DNA of 52,193 nt from an uncultured Saprospiraceae bacterium (GTDB lineage Bacteria; Bacteroidota; Bacteroidia; Chitinophagales; Saprospiraceae). Position numbers and translations under genes: made by a program. Below, piece by piece: positions 10,409 to 20,900 of the stretch. Numbering within the stretch: position 1 is the first letter of the stretch; every line of letters starts with the position of its first letter. The stretch lies in assembly GCA_937928405.1 (NCBI GenBank), contig CALFWZ010000098.1, positions 1-52,193 of the forward strand, written 5' to 3'. The notes under the pieces are model-generated. The model was not told where the DNA came from and did no database searches. It was given only the letters and a program-made list of their open reading frames with translations.

Positions 10409-11773
10409 TTATTGTAATCCTTCTAAGAATCCAGTATGAGATTTTTTAATATTAAATTGGTCATCGTACATCAGCGGCCAGTCAATATGCCCCCAGAAAT
10501 TTTGTAACCAGGATTCATTATCTTTCAAACCCCAGACCGTTAAGGCGAATTTACTATCCGTTGGAATAGCGTTATAAACTTCGACGACTTCTTTGTATTT
10601 CTGTTGTTGTTCGATGGCTCGTGTCTCGGTCAGCATGGTCATATTATTATCCGGATTGGCACGAACATCTAGTTCAGAAAAATGCAGTAATAAATTTCGG
10701 TCTGTGACATCTTTAGCTGCATTGGCGATTTGAGACTTGGAAGGTCCGTTATAGGAAATATGCATTTGAAAACCGAAACCATCAATTAGATCTTCTGGAA
10801 TAAGCTGATCAACTACTGCCAAGGCCGCATTTCTTTTGGTATTGCTAGACACCATATTATAGTCGTTATAAAAAATCAAAACATTTGGATCTGCTTCTCT
10901 AACCCATTGGTGACATTTTTTGATATAATCTGTTCCCATTCTTTGTAGAAAAACGGAATTTCTCAATTGACCATTTCCATCTTCGATGGCTTCGTTCACT
11001 ACATCCCAAGATCTTACTTTGCCAATGTATCGGGTAACAGTCGTCTTGATATAGTCTTCCACCATGTCCTCAAACTCTTGGTCCGTACCGCTAAAATTTT
11101 CTACCCATGATGGAGTAGCCGCATGCCAGATCAATGCGTGACCATGAACGTGCATCCCATTTTCTTGGGCATAGTCAACAATGGCATCTGCGCGGGTAAA
11201 ATCGTAATTGCCTTGAGAAGGATACATGATGTTCATTTTCATTTCATATTCCGCCGTTAAACTGTTAAATTCTCTTTTATAAATGGCATCATACTGTCCG
11301 CTTAGATTATTAACTCGGACAGCCATTCCAACCGCAAAGGTGGTGGCTTCATCTTTAAGGGCGTTTGTAGGTTCAGCACCAGCAGCGCCAAGTGTTGTTC
11401 CATTTACGGTAGTAGAAAAAGCTGATTTTTCTCCGTCGATAATGGTTCGTATCCGGACATAATAAGTGGTGGAGGTGTCTAACGATATGACATTAATCCC
11501 TGTTCCATTTTCACGTAGATCAACGTAAGGCTGCACTAAATCGGTAAAGCTATCGTCTCGGGCGACCGTAGCTTCGTATCCTTCTGCTCCAGAAACACTA
11601 GTCCAATCTACTCTGAAAGCGTTGTCACTAATGTTTGAAATAGCAACAGAAGAGGGAGGTATTAAATCGCTTGTATTTGGTTCTATTTTCTCTTTGTCTC
11701 CGCAAGAAAAAAGGACTAGTAAAAAAGAAAATAAAAAGACCAATCGAGTTGAAGATGTTTGAATTGTCATCAT
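10409..11773 (-). CDS. GH10 endo-beta-1,4-xylanase lipoprotein with fibronectin III module
   Basis: Cleaves internal beta-1,4-xylosidic bonds, probably at the outer surface. The N-terminus is a lipoprotein signal with lipobox LFSC (Cys24). A fibronectin type III-like module follows (about 38-128) and then the GH10 barrel (about 140-454). GH10 motifs are HGHALIWH, acid/base Glu261 in WDVVNEAIEDG, and nucleophile Glu367 in HFSELDVR. A second GH10 (23796-24935) lacks the FN3 module, so the two may act on different parts of the substrate. A hairpin lies between this gene and the lipoprotein gene before it. GH10 assignment is firm. Confidence 0.95.
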   Translation of the reverse strand: MMTIQTSSTRLVFLFSFLLVLFSCGDKEKIEPNTSDLIPPSSVAISNISDNAFRVDWTSVSGAEGYEATVARDDSFTDLVQPYVDLRENGTGINVISLDTSTTYYVRIRTIIDGEKSAFSTTVNGTTLGAAGAEPTNALKDEATTFAVGMAVRVNNLSGQYDAIYKREFNSLTAEYEMKMNIMYPSQGNYDFTRADAIVDYAQENGMHVHGHALIWHAATPSWVENFSGTDQEFEDMVEDYIKTTVTRYIGKVRSWDVVNEAIEDGNGQLRNSVFLQRMGTDYIKKCHQWVREADPNVLIFYNDYNMVSSNTKRNAALAVVDQLIPEDLIDGFGFQMHISYNGPSKSQIANAAKDVTDRNLLLHFSELDVRANPDNNMTMLTETRAIEQQQKYKEVVEVYNAIPTDSKFALTVWGLKDNESWLQNFWGHIDWPLMYDDQFNIKKSHTGFLEGLQ

Positions 11774-11791
11774 GTATTTTAATTCATTAAG

Positions 11792-11841
11792 AAAAATTGC
11801 TTGACAAATCTATCCTTATAAAGCGGACAGATTTGTGCAAG
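11792..11841 (-). terminator. Intercistronic hairpin between lipoprotein and GH10 genes
   Basis: The left arm CTTG-ACAAATCT-a-TCC (11800-11815) pairs with GGA-c-AGATTTGT-g-CAAG (11825-11841), with one mismatch and one bulge, and a 9-base loop. On the minus strand it is followed within a few bases by TTTTT (11796-11792). Its position in a 94-bp gap between co-directional genes suggests a partial terminator or a processing/stability site that gives higher expression of the SusCD part than of the genes behind it. Confidence 0.6.
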
Positions 11842-11867
11842 TCAAAAAAATTAACCGAAAAAATATT

Positions 11868-13106
11868 TTATTCGCAGTATTTAATATTATCGATGTAGTA
11901 ATTTCCATCTGTATTACCTTGAATCAGAATCCAAGGGTAATTGGTGCCAGCAGAAGTTTGACCTTCTAGATCGAATCGAAGATTTACCCATTCCCCAGCA
12001 GGAACATCTAGGAAGTATCCAGTAGCGAAATCTTCTTCAATCTGTAGTTTTAAAGATCCAGCTACCTCGAAATAAACGTCAACGGTAACAGCTTTTGCAT
12101 TTTCAGTAATGACTGGAATACTGCGGTTGGCATTTTCTCCAAAAGCAGCAGACTGTGTCATTTTTAATACTTTAGTGGAAGCGTTTACTGGGGAAGACAC
12201 AGGGTTATCAGCAACAGACACTTGCTGTCCCCAGGCGTTCCAGTCACCTACTTCTCCATCTTCAAAGTCTCCTAATAAATCACAAGGCTCCACACTAATG
12301 TCGGATGCACAATATTTGATATTATCAATGTAATAATTGCCCGGTGTATTACCTTGAATCAAGACCCAAGGGTAGTCTCCACCTGCGGATACTTCTCCTT
12401 CCAGCGGGTATTCTAAAGTAACCCATTCACCAGCAGGTACGTCTAGGAAATAACCAGTGGCAAAATCACCTTCAATTTGAAGTTTGAGTGATCCCGCTAC
12501 ATCGAAGTAAACATCGACGGTCATTTTAATCGCATTAGGAGTGACGATGGGGCCAGTTAGATTTGCACTCTGAGAAAAAGGATCTGATTGTGTCATTTTC
12601 AATACCTTATTAGAGGAGTTGACGGCTGAGAGGCTGGGATTGTCTTCTACCGAAACAGCTTGACCCCAAGCGTTCCATCCACCAACTTCCCCATCTTCAA
12701 AATCACCTAGCACCAAACAGTTATCGCCACCAGGCTCTGGTAAGTCAACATCTCGTTGATCAATAATAACGGTCGTTTTAACGGAGTCATATCCGGCATC
12801 ATTACCAACAAGTAGCGTTATTTCATAGGAGCCCATTTCTGGGTAATAACTAGTGTCAGGTGCTTCCGTCATATCTCTTTGGAAGCTACCTCCTGCCCGG
12901 TATCTCCAGGCCGAGAAAAGACCTTCTCCCGTACTGGTATTATTTAAAACAATATAATTTGGATTTGCTAATGGTGTAGCAGTAAAACTTACCGAAGGAA
13001 TAGTTGTTTCAATTTCACCACGATAGAGTTCTTCTTTGCTGCAAGAAAATAAGCAACCTAGTAGGATCAGGCCGCAAAGGAATAATAAATTAGTAGAGAA
13101 TTTCAT
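11868..13106 (-). CDS. Surface glycan-binding-type lipoprotein with PKD-like domain and two homologous binding modules
   Basis: Probably binds xylan at the cell surface alongside SusD, filling the SusE/SusF position. It has a lipoprotein signal with lipobox LFSC (Cys22), a PKD-like domain (about 35-118: VSFTATPL, FSAWRYRAGG, YPEMGSYEITLLVGNDAG), then two tandem modules of about 135-145 residues (about 129-275 and 276-412). Each module starts LGDFEDGEVG-x-WNAWGQ and ends GNYYIDNIKYC. The modules are strongly similar to each other, so a recent duplication is likely. The DNA shows the same duplication. The fold resembles CBM4/CBM22-type jelly rolls. No catalytic residues were recognised. The SusE/F-like role is inferred from position and architecture. 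Confidence 0.85.
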   Translation of the reverse strand: MKFSTNLLFLCGLILLGCLFSCSKEELYRGEIETTIPSVSFTATPLANPNYIVLNNTSTGEGLFSAWRYRAGGSFQRDMTEAPDTSYYPEMGSYEITLLVGNDAGYDSVKTTVIIDQRDVDLPEPGGDNCLVLGDFEDGEVGGWNAWGQAVSVEDNPSLSAVNSSNKVLKMTQSDPFSQSANLTGPIVTPNAIKMTVDVYFDVAGSLKLQIEGDFATGYFLDVPAGEWVTLEYPLEGEVSAGGDYPWVLIQGNTPGNYYIDNIKYCASDISVEPCDLLGDFEDGEVGDWNAWGQQVSVADNPVSSPVNASTKVLKMTQSAAFGENANRSIPVITENAKAVTVDVYFEVAGSLKLQIEEDFATGYFLDVPAGEWVNLRFDLEGQTSAGTNYPWILIQGNTDGNYYIDNIKYCE

Positions 13107-13111
13107 ATTTT

Positions 13112-16100
13112 TTATTTTAAGGAATTTAACTTACCTACCTGTTCGTAGATTTCTAAAGCATCATTGTTATTTGAAATAAGGAGTAATTCTTTATTCGCTG
13201 TTTTCAGTGGTTTAATATTTTTTACATCTTTGTTCAGTCGTAATCCTGATTGTTGGGAAGGGATGGGCTTGAATTGTCCGGATGGACCTCCCAATAACAC
13301 TTGACCGATCCCAGCATCGTTCCTTTTGGTTTCTACTTCCGAAGAAAAAAGGTTGCCTGCCAATAGTAAATCCTCATAGCCATCTTGGTCAAAATCTTTA
13401 ACTAGAATACTATTGATGGAAGACGTTTGACAAATTGCAGGCAAGTTTGTCTTTTGATAACCACCTTCCTTATTACTTAACCAAACTTGACTAGCAAATG
13501 AACTGACCGATAAATGTACTTCAGCATTTTTTAGTGCTTCTTCGCTATAAATCGTGGAAAGATTGGCAGCAGCAAATTCATTATAAGTTTTAAATTTTTC
13601 TTTAATGTTAGGCATTTGCTCAGAAGAACATTGTCGGCCTCTGACTGGAAATTTTTCACCATCATAGTGATAACTTAAGACAATATCTCTTTGTTGGTTT
13701 TTATCAAAATCATTCACATAAAGCTCGAATGGAGCCTCAGGACTTGCTTGGTATTTATAATTCAAACCAAGATTGCCAAGTATAAAATCTGACAATCCAT
13801 CTTGATTGAAATCTGAAGAAGCAATACTAAACCACCATCCGCGGCTAGCTTCATTTTTGTTTACTTCTTTAAAGGTTCCTTGCTCATTTTGAAAAAATCT
13901 AATGGGCATCCATTCTCCCACAAAAACCAAATCTGTGTAATCATCTTGATTAAAATCTACCCACAGAAAATCAGTGACCATTCCTAGTTGCTCTCCTTCT
14001 GGAAAATATTCTTTTGTGCCATCTCGGAATTTAAATTCTCCGTTTTCTTGTTCATTGATCAATAAAAAAGATTTGGCAGGCTGGCCATAATGATGGGGGA
14101 CTAAACGTCCACTCACCAACAAATCTAGATCACCGTCCTTGTCAAAATCGCAAGCTTTTACTTTCGATCCAGAGCTATTTATTTTTGGTAGAAACTGGTT
14201 GGATTTGATCAGTTTTCCATTTTTATTCAGATAAAATCGGTCTTCATAATAAGCGGAATTTGGAGCCTCTTCATTTCCACCACTTACAATATATAAATCA
14301 TCTAATCCGTCTCCATTCGCATCAAAAAATAGTGCATCAAGATCTTCGTGAAACTGGTCTGCTGCTAAGAGCGATACTTGTTGTGAGGAAAATTTTCCTT
14401 GTCGATCTTGGATAAATAAACCGCCCGCTTGACCTTTAGCTCCTCCGATGTAAACATCCTCTAATCCATCCTGATTGATATCGCCAATAGCTAGACCCGG
14501 GCCATAGCGGGAATTTGAATGGGGGAGTAGTCGTTCTTTTTCAAAATCAATATCCTTGTTTTCTTGATGGTGGAATTTGATGGCTGGCAATTCGTTTTTA
14601 GTGAAAAGTGTGGTTGGTTCAGAAAATTTTACTTCGGGTACAACGGCGTTTTTATATTCGATGACCAAAGTTTGATTCACACTGACATTTTCTAATATTT
14701 CTATTTTTCCATCAAACCAAGTAACTTTGATTTGATCAATATTTTTTGTTTTTCCCAACCCAAAATGTAAGATAGGTTCTGAGGAGGATTGGAAACCACG
14801 GGTAGTTTTATTTTCTCCAAATAATACATTGGAGCCATACACCACTTCTACTTTTGTATCTAAACCAAATTGATTTCCTGTTGGACCATTAAATTTTAGG
14901 CGTAGCCAGTTATGGGGAAAAGGATGGTTGTTTTGAAAAATGGACGCAGGGTCATCTATATTGTTGGTGACTAAGTCGAGGTCTCCGTCATTATCCAAAT
15001 CTCCGTAAGCAGAACCATTAGAAAATCCTGCAAAATTTAGTCCCCAGACATTGCTGTTTTCTGTGAAGTTTAGATTTCCGTTATTCTTAAAAAAATAATT
15101 CGGAATTCTTTTAGAAGGAATGCCTAGGGACTTTTGTAAATCAGAGAGATTATTTTTACTTTTTATTTTATGGAAATAATCTTTATTGTTAATGTCTCTT
15201 CTAGTACCATTGGTAATATGTAAATCTTTCCAACCATCATTGTCAAAGTCGGCTAATAATGGTGACCAACTCCAATCAGTGAGTGCTGTTTGAGTCATTC
15301 TGGAGATATCTCCAAAGTAGGGAGTTCCGCTCTGATCGGTTCCTTGGTGGAGCTGCATGGTGTTTTCCATATATTGATAATGCAGTCCTAGGTCAATCAT
15401 TTCCCAAAAGCCTTGAGGATTCATACCTGACATATTGGCCTTAGATCGAAAATTGTCAGCAGGCGTCATGTCCGCTTGAAAAATGTCTATCAATCCATCA
15501 TTGTTGATATCTGCTACATCTGTTCCCATTCCATAAAAAGCGGTATGACCAGTAGCTGAAGATATTACATTCTCAAAGTGTTGACCTTGTTGATTTAAAT
15601 ATAAAAAATCGGGTGCGGCAAAATCGTTTGAGACATAAATATCCGGCCATCCGTCTTGGTTGAAATCTGCGGTACTGATATTTAATCCTAAGCCAAAATT
15701 TAAAACGCCCATTGTTTCGGTAACATCCGTAAAACGGTTGTTATCGTTTCGATACAGTCGATCGGTCGTTTGGTACTTTGGGGTTTTACTATTTTGACTA
15801 TAAACAAAATTAGGAGCTTTAAAATCTAGCGGAGGATAATTAACGATATACACATCCAGATCACCATCTCGATCATAGTCAAAAAATGCCGCTTGGGTAC
15901 TATGTCCATTATCGTCTAATCCGAAAGATGCTCCTTGTTCTGAAAAAGTGAGATCGCCATTATTTATGAAAAGTTGATTTTTAGTGGAATTCCATTTCCC
16001 AGATACGGAAACATAAATATCCAACCAGCCATCTGCGTTTACATCTGCCATAACCACCCCCGTATCCCATCGATCATCGCCTTGTATCCCAGCGGTATGT

Positions 16101-16417
16101 GTTATGTCTTTGAACTTAAGTTCTTGGCCATTTGATTGATTTAGATATAATTTATTTTCACCCATATTGGAAGTGAAATAGATATCCTGCAAGCCATCTT
16201 GATTTATATCTCCAATAGCTACGCCCCCGCCCATATACAGGTAAGGATAAGAGAAATAATTTACAAGGTCAGTTTCTTTGATTTCATTATTAAAATAAAT
16301 GCCAGTATCAGATGGTTTTAGGTTCATGAAAAAAAACACATCCTTATCCTCATGACAGGAACAAAGCCCTGACAAAAGAATAAGGAGTATCATTAGTATG
16401 AAATTACACTTAAGCAT
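13112..16417 (-). CDS. FG-GAP/VCBS repeat lipoprotein with ASPIC/UnbV domain (CRTAC1-like)
   Basis: Large lipoprotein of 1101 residues with lipobox GLCSC (Cys21). It has two blocks of FG-GAP repeats (about 40-480 and 640-1080) with calcium-loop-like motifs such as DINQDGLQDIYF, DYDRDGDLDVYI and DFDQDGYEDLLL. The two blocks flank an ASPIC/UnbV domain (about 505-600; LRLKFNGPTGNQFGL, FQSSSEPILHFGLG). Proteins of this kind often accompany SusCD pairs in Bacteroidota, but their exact job is not established; they are thought to be calcium-stabilised surface propellers. It sits between SusD (12 bp away) and the binding lipoprotein (5 bp away) in a tight operon. A structural or binding role in xylan capture is a reasonable inference. 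Confidence 0.88.
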   Translation of the reverse strand: MLKCNFILMILLILLSGLCSCHEDKDVFFFMNLKPSDTGIYFNNEIKETDLVNYFSYPYLYMGGGVAIGDINQDGLQDIYFTSNMGENKLYLNQSNGQELKFKDITHTAGIQGDDRWDTGVVMADVNADGWLDIYVSVSGKWNSTKNQLFINNGDLTFSEQGASFGLDDNGHSTQAAFFDYDRDGDLDVYIVNYPPLDFKAPNFVYSQNSKTPKYQTTDRLYRNDNNRFTDVTETMGVLNFGLGLNISTADFNQDGWPDIYVSNDFAAPDFLYLNQQGQHFENVISSATGHTAFYGMGTDVADINNDGLIDIFQADMTPADNFRSKANMSGMNPQGFWEMIDLGLHYQYMENTMQLHQGTDQSGTPYFGDISRMTQTALTDWSWSPLLADFDNDGWKDLHITNGTRRDINNKDYFHKIKSKNNLSDLQKSLGIPSKRIPNYFFKNNGNLNFTENSNVWGLNFAGFSNGSAYGDLDNDGDLDLVTNNIDDPASIFQNNHPFPHNWLRLKFNGPTGNQFGLDTKVEVVYGSNVLFGENKTTRGFQSSSEPILHFGLGKTKNIDQIKVTWFDGKIEILENVSVNQTLVIEYKNAVVPEVKFSEPTTLFTKNELPAIKFHHQENKDIDFEKERLLPHSNSRYGPGLAIGDINQDGLEDVYIGGAKGQAGGLFIQDRQGKFSSQQVSLLAADQFHEDLDALFFDANGDGLDDLYIVSGGNEEAPNSAYYEDRFYLNKNGKLIKSNQFLPKINSSGSKVKACDFDKDGDLDLLVSGRLVPHHYGQPAKSFLLINEQENGEFKFRDGTKEYFPEGEQLGMVTDFLWVDFNQDDYTDLVFVGEWMPIRFFQNEQGTFKEVNKNEASRGWWFSIASSDFNQDGLSDFILGNLGLNYKYQASPEAPFELYVNDFDKNQQRDIVLSYHYDGEKFPVRGRQCSSEQMPNIKEKFKTYNEFAAANLSTIYSEEALKNAEVHLSVSSFASQVWLSNKEGGYQKTNLPAICQTSSINSILVKDFDQDGYEDLLLAGNLFSSEVETKRNDAGIGQVLLGGPSGQFKPIPSQQSGLRLNKDVKNIKPLKTANKELLLISNNNDALEIYEQVGKLNSLK

Positions 16418-16429
16418 TATTTGAAGAAT

Positions 16430-17899
16430 TTAGAACCCAGGATTTTGATCTGCCTCGGTAATATTTTCATTGGTATTGATTTCTCTAAAAGGAATTGGAA
16501 AACGTTCATGGACTCCTTTACGGAATCCAAATTGAGATAATTCTTGGTCCGCTATATCCCAGCGAATTAAATCCTGAAAACGTACTTGCTCCCCAGCCAA
16601 TTCTACTTTACGCTCGTGTACAATTGCTTCAAATATTTCCTGCTTATTGCCAACAGGGTAGATCGCATTCATTTCAGGTGTACCGTAATTAGGCATACCT
16701 ACGCGATCTCTAACTTGGTTCAGTAATGCAATGGCTGCGGAAGAATTACCTAGCTCATTTTCTGCCTCTGCGTGCATTAATAAAACATCTGCATATCGAA
16801 GAAATCGACAGTTAATTCCAGAGGCCTGATTTTCGTTTGGCTGCTTGTAATACAATTGGTATTTTTTCCAAGCTACCATTCGATCCAATGGTAATTCTAC
16901 GGTCTGCGTTCCATTGTTGAATAGATCACCGTTTACATAAAAATTATCCGCAAAACGTGGATCATTATCTTCGTATTCATCTACTAAATCTTGACTAGGG
17001 TAGGAGTTAAACCAGTCATTCCAACCCATATCTTGACCTCTAAAAGAAAATTCGTGAATGCCTGAACCTGTACCAACTCCGCTCCAATCTGTGGTAGCCT
17101 CTTCTGCCAGGGTAAAATTAATTTCGATCACAGATTCGAGATTGTATTCTGTTTCTTCAATGAAATTATCATTATAATCATCCGTTAGTGCATAACCACT
17201 CATAGACGAAAACGCATCTGCGGCAGCTCTCCACTGTTCAGTGTGTAAGTACATTTTTCCTAATAAACCTAGTGCTGAACCAGCTGAAGGACGACCTCCA
17301 TCTGTGTTTGCCTTACTACTAAGGCGAGTAGCTGCGTCTTCCAGATCAGTAATGATTTGTGCGTATACTTCTTCTTCTGTGGCTCTTGGTTGCCCTTCTC
17401 CAGTTGGGTCGATATAGAGGGGCACACCTCCAAACCGTTGAACTAAAAGAGAGTAGTAAAATGCGCGTAAAAATTTAGCTTCTCCAATCGAGGATCTAAT
17501 CATTTCCTCAGGAACATTTTCGAAAGCTGACTCATTTTGAATAACAAAATTAGCTTTGTTAATTCCACGAAAACAATTGTCCCAGTACTGAAAAATGTAA
17601 GCGTCGTCTGCGTTGTAATTGAAGTCAAAATAAACTCTTTTGTTCGCCTCGTGCTGCGGATTGGTTTCTACTTCGTGCGACATATTGTCGTACATATAGT
17701 ACCATACTCTAGAAAATAAGGCTTCGGTCTGAAGGTTCGCGTAGATGGCATCTACCGCTGATTGTAACTGTTCCGGTCTTTTAAAATAGGTTTCTTCCGA
17801 AAGTTCATTCGGATTTGTTAATTCTAAATCATCTTTACAGGATACAGATAGTGTCAGAATTAATCCGACTATAAGACTTGTTTTAATTATTAAGTTCAT
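16430..17899 (-). CDS. SusD/RagB-family outer-membrane glycan-binding lipoprotein
   Basis: Surface lipoprotein that forms the lid of the SusC transporter and captures oligosaccharides. The start at 17899 was chosen over an in-frame ATG at 17959 because it begins a proper lipoprotein signal ending LSVSC (Cys21) and avoids overlap with susC, whose stop is at 17904. Length is 489 residues, normal for the family. SusD features include an early NPNELSEETYFKRPEQLQSAVDAIY segment (read in two parts here), FLRAFYYSLLVQRFGGVPLY, and a C-terminal FLRYADVLLMHAEAENELG region followed by ERKVELAGEQVRFQDLIRW. It is paired with the SusC gene just upstream. Specificity for xylan fragments is inferred from the locus. 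Confidence 0.96.
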   Translation of the reverse strand: MNLIIKTSLIVGLILTLSVSCKDDLELTNPNELSEETYFKRPEQLQSAVDAIYANLQTEALFSRVWYYMYDNMSHEVETNPQHEANKRVYFDFNYNADDAYIFQYWDNCFRGINKANFVIQNESAFENVPEEMIRSSIGEAKFLRAFYYSLLVQRFGGVPLYIDPTGEGQPRATEEEVYAQIITDLEDAATRLSSKANTDGGRPSAGSALGLLGKMYLHTEQWRAAADAFSSMSGYALTDDYNDNFIEETEYNLESVIEINFTLAEEATTDWSGVGTGSGIHEFSFRGQDMGWNDWFNSYPSQDLVDEYEDNDPRFADNFYVNGDLFNNGTQTVELPLDRMVAWKKYQLYYKQPNENQASGINCRFLRYADVLLMHAEAENELGNSSAAIALLNQVRDRVGMPNYGTPEMNAIYPVGNKQEIFEAIVHERKVELAGEQVRFQDLIRWDIADQELSQFGFRKGVHERFPIPFREINTNENITEADQNPGF

Positions 17900-17903
17900 G
17901 TTG

Positions 17904-20900
17904 TTAAAATTTAATTTGAATTCCACCAATATAGGTTTTTGAAATAGGGTAGTTACCACGGTCTAAACCAACTTGAGAAGCGTTGTTACCTACTACAGAA
18001 GAAGAACCTACTTCAGGATCTAAACCAGAATAATCTGTAATGGTGATAAGGTTTTGTCCACTTACGTAAAAACGAATGGAGGAGTTAGCATTTTTACCAA
18101 GGTTATTTAAAGTATATCCTAAGGTTATATTTTTCAATCTAGTAAAAGAACCATCTTCTATGAATCGATCAGATGCTTGTAGGTTTTGTGGATCTGTTGT
18201 AATGCGTGGAATGTCAGTATCTCTATTATCTGGTGTCCAAGCATCTAGTGCTTTAGGACTAGCATTGAAGAATCGACGACCACCTTCCAGATCCCAGATA
18301 TTGGTATTGTAAATTTCATTACCGTGCATACCATTGATAAAGATACTAGCATCAAAGTTTTTATAATTGGCACCCAAAGAAATACCGTAAATGATATCTG
18401 GAATTGGATTTCCAAGATTGGTCTTGTCAAAATCATCAATGACTCCATCAGGAACACCGTTTTCACCAGAAATATCTCTAAATTTAATATCTCCTGGTTT
18501 AGCATCTTCTTGGAGAGGAGAAGTTAAGATCTCTTCTTCTGTTTGAAAGATACCGTCTGTAATGAGTCCAAAAAAGTGATTAATAGGTTGTCCTTCCACA
18601 CTTCTTAAAATATTCGTACCCTCAAAATTTCCGTTTCCTAATACTTCACCATTTAAATTCTGCACCACATTATTGGTCGTACTAAGGTTGAAATTAGCAT
18701 TCCATTTGAAAGGTCCTTGTGCGTCGTTATATCCCAGATTGAAATCAAAACCATCCACTTTAACCGATCCTACGTTTCGAGGACCATTTCCGTTGTGACC
18801 ACCTAGAGAAGGAGTCAGTTGTACGTTGATTAATAGATCGTCACTTACATTCCGGTAGTATTCTGCGGCGAAAGAAATTTGATTATCAAAAAGATATACA
18901 TCCATTCCAATATTCGTCATTGTAGTAGTTTCCCACTTTAAATCAGGAGTTGCTACGTTACCGGCAGTTGTCCCAGCAGCTAGGTAATGTGAACCGGTCA
19001 GAACATCAATAAAAGAAGAATTATAAGATCCAGTATTGATCGAAGCTGCATAACGGTATTCACCGATTTTATCATTTCCTACAGTACCTAAACTACCTCT
19101 TAGCTTTAGACTAGAAATGGCACCTACTTTTGGAAAGAAATTCTCTTTGCTGATTACCCAGCCACCAGCTACAGAATAGAACCCAGCCCATCTGTTATCT
19201 GATCCAAATCGAGAAGAAGCATCACGACGATAAGAACCTGCTAAGATATATTTTCCAGCGTAGTCATAATTTAATCGTCCCAACATCCCGATACGTGTAT
19301 ATTCAAAACCAAAAGATCCAATTTGGGCATCAACATTGGTTAAGTTGTTAATTTCATCGGTAATAGCATTGGTACTACTGGCACCTTCTCTAGTGTCAAA
19401 AGAATTATTCCTTTCCCCAAGAATAAGTGCATCAAAATTATGATTGCCAAAACTCTTAGTATAATTAAACTGAGCAAAAGCAGTAATTTGACGATGCGTA
19501 CCGTTTCCGCGTCCAATCACGGCAAAAGGTCTTGCGGTAGGTTCTCCTGAAAAAGAGGGAGTGAAATTATTATTATTAAAGGTCCACCAGTCTAATCCAC
19601 CTTGCACACGGAATTTAAGTTCCGGAAGTATTTCATATTCTGCATAAAGATTACCCAATAAATTTGTTCGTTTTGATAAATTCTGTGGGTGCATTAATAC
19701 TCTAACTGGATTTTCTGCATCTTGTGCATCCAGTGAATTATTTACCCCTTGATATCCTCCGATATTTTCTGGATTAAATACTGAAAAATAAGGAGGCATC
19801 TTAATAGCGTGCTCAATCGCAGAACGTCCACCCGCATTGTTCTCAGGAGTTCTTTCAACTAAAGAAACGGAAAGATTTTCACCAACGGTTAGTTTACCTT
19901 TTGTGAAATTACTATTTGCCCGGAAGGTATAACGGTTTGTTCCTGTATTTAGCATGACCCCGTCTTGATCGATATAACCACCACCGATTCTGAAATTGCT
20001 ATTATCGTTTCCACCAGAAACAGATACATTATAACTTTGCATGACGCCATTCTGGAAAATCTCATCTTGCCAGTCGGTATCATTGTTAATTAAATCAGCA
20101 TATTGAGGATCTTCAATACGACCTTGTGCTACCCCCCAGTTTGAGGCATGCTGTAGGTATTGTTCACGGTTCATCACCTCAAACCGTTTGGCAACCTGTT
20201 GTACACCTGCGTAAGCATTGAGCTCAATTTTAGTCTCTCCAGAAACACCATTTTTGGTAGTTACCATGATGACTCCGTTAGATCCTTGCGCACCAAAAAC
20301 TGCCGTAGTAGAAGCATCCTTTAAGATGGTCATCGATTCTATATCGTAAGGATTAAGATCACCTAAACCTTGAACGACTACACCATCCACTACAATCAAC
20401 GGACTATTGTCTCCAGTGGTACCAAGTCCACGGATTCGCACAATAGGATCTGCTCCAGGCGATCCATTATTGATAACGGTTACCCCAGATGCTTTACCTT
20501 GTAAGGCTTGATCGGCTGTAAAAACAGGTACTTCTGTAATTTCTGCAGATTTGATGGTAGAGACAGCACCGGTTACTTTAGCCCGATCTTGGCTACCATA
20601 TCCTACTACCACAATTTCGTCGAGTTTTTGTACATCTGATGCCATGCTCAGATCGATTCGGGTTTGATTTCCAACGGTAATTTCTTGGGTGACATATCCA
20701 GTATATGAGAAAATTAACACGGCGGATTCGTCGGGGACCTTAAGTGAGTAGGTTCCGTCGATGTCTGTTACGGTACCGGTTTGTTGTCCCTTTACTATAA
20801 TGGTAACCCCAGGTAAAGGCTCGTTTTCGTCCGCATCCATAATAGTACCACTTACCTGAATTTCTTCAAAAGGTAGTGCATAGGCTGGATGTAGCGTGGA

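Noticed and set aside
17899..17959. Longer SusD start at 17959
   Set aside because: The extra 20 residues precede a proper lipoprotein signal and would overlap the end of susC; the ATG at 17899 fits much better.
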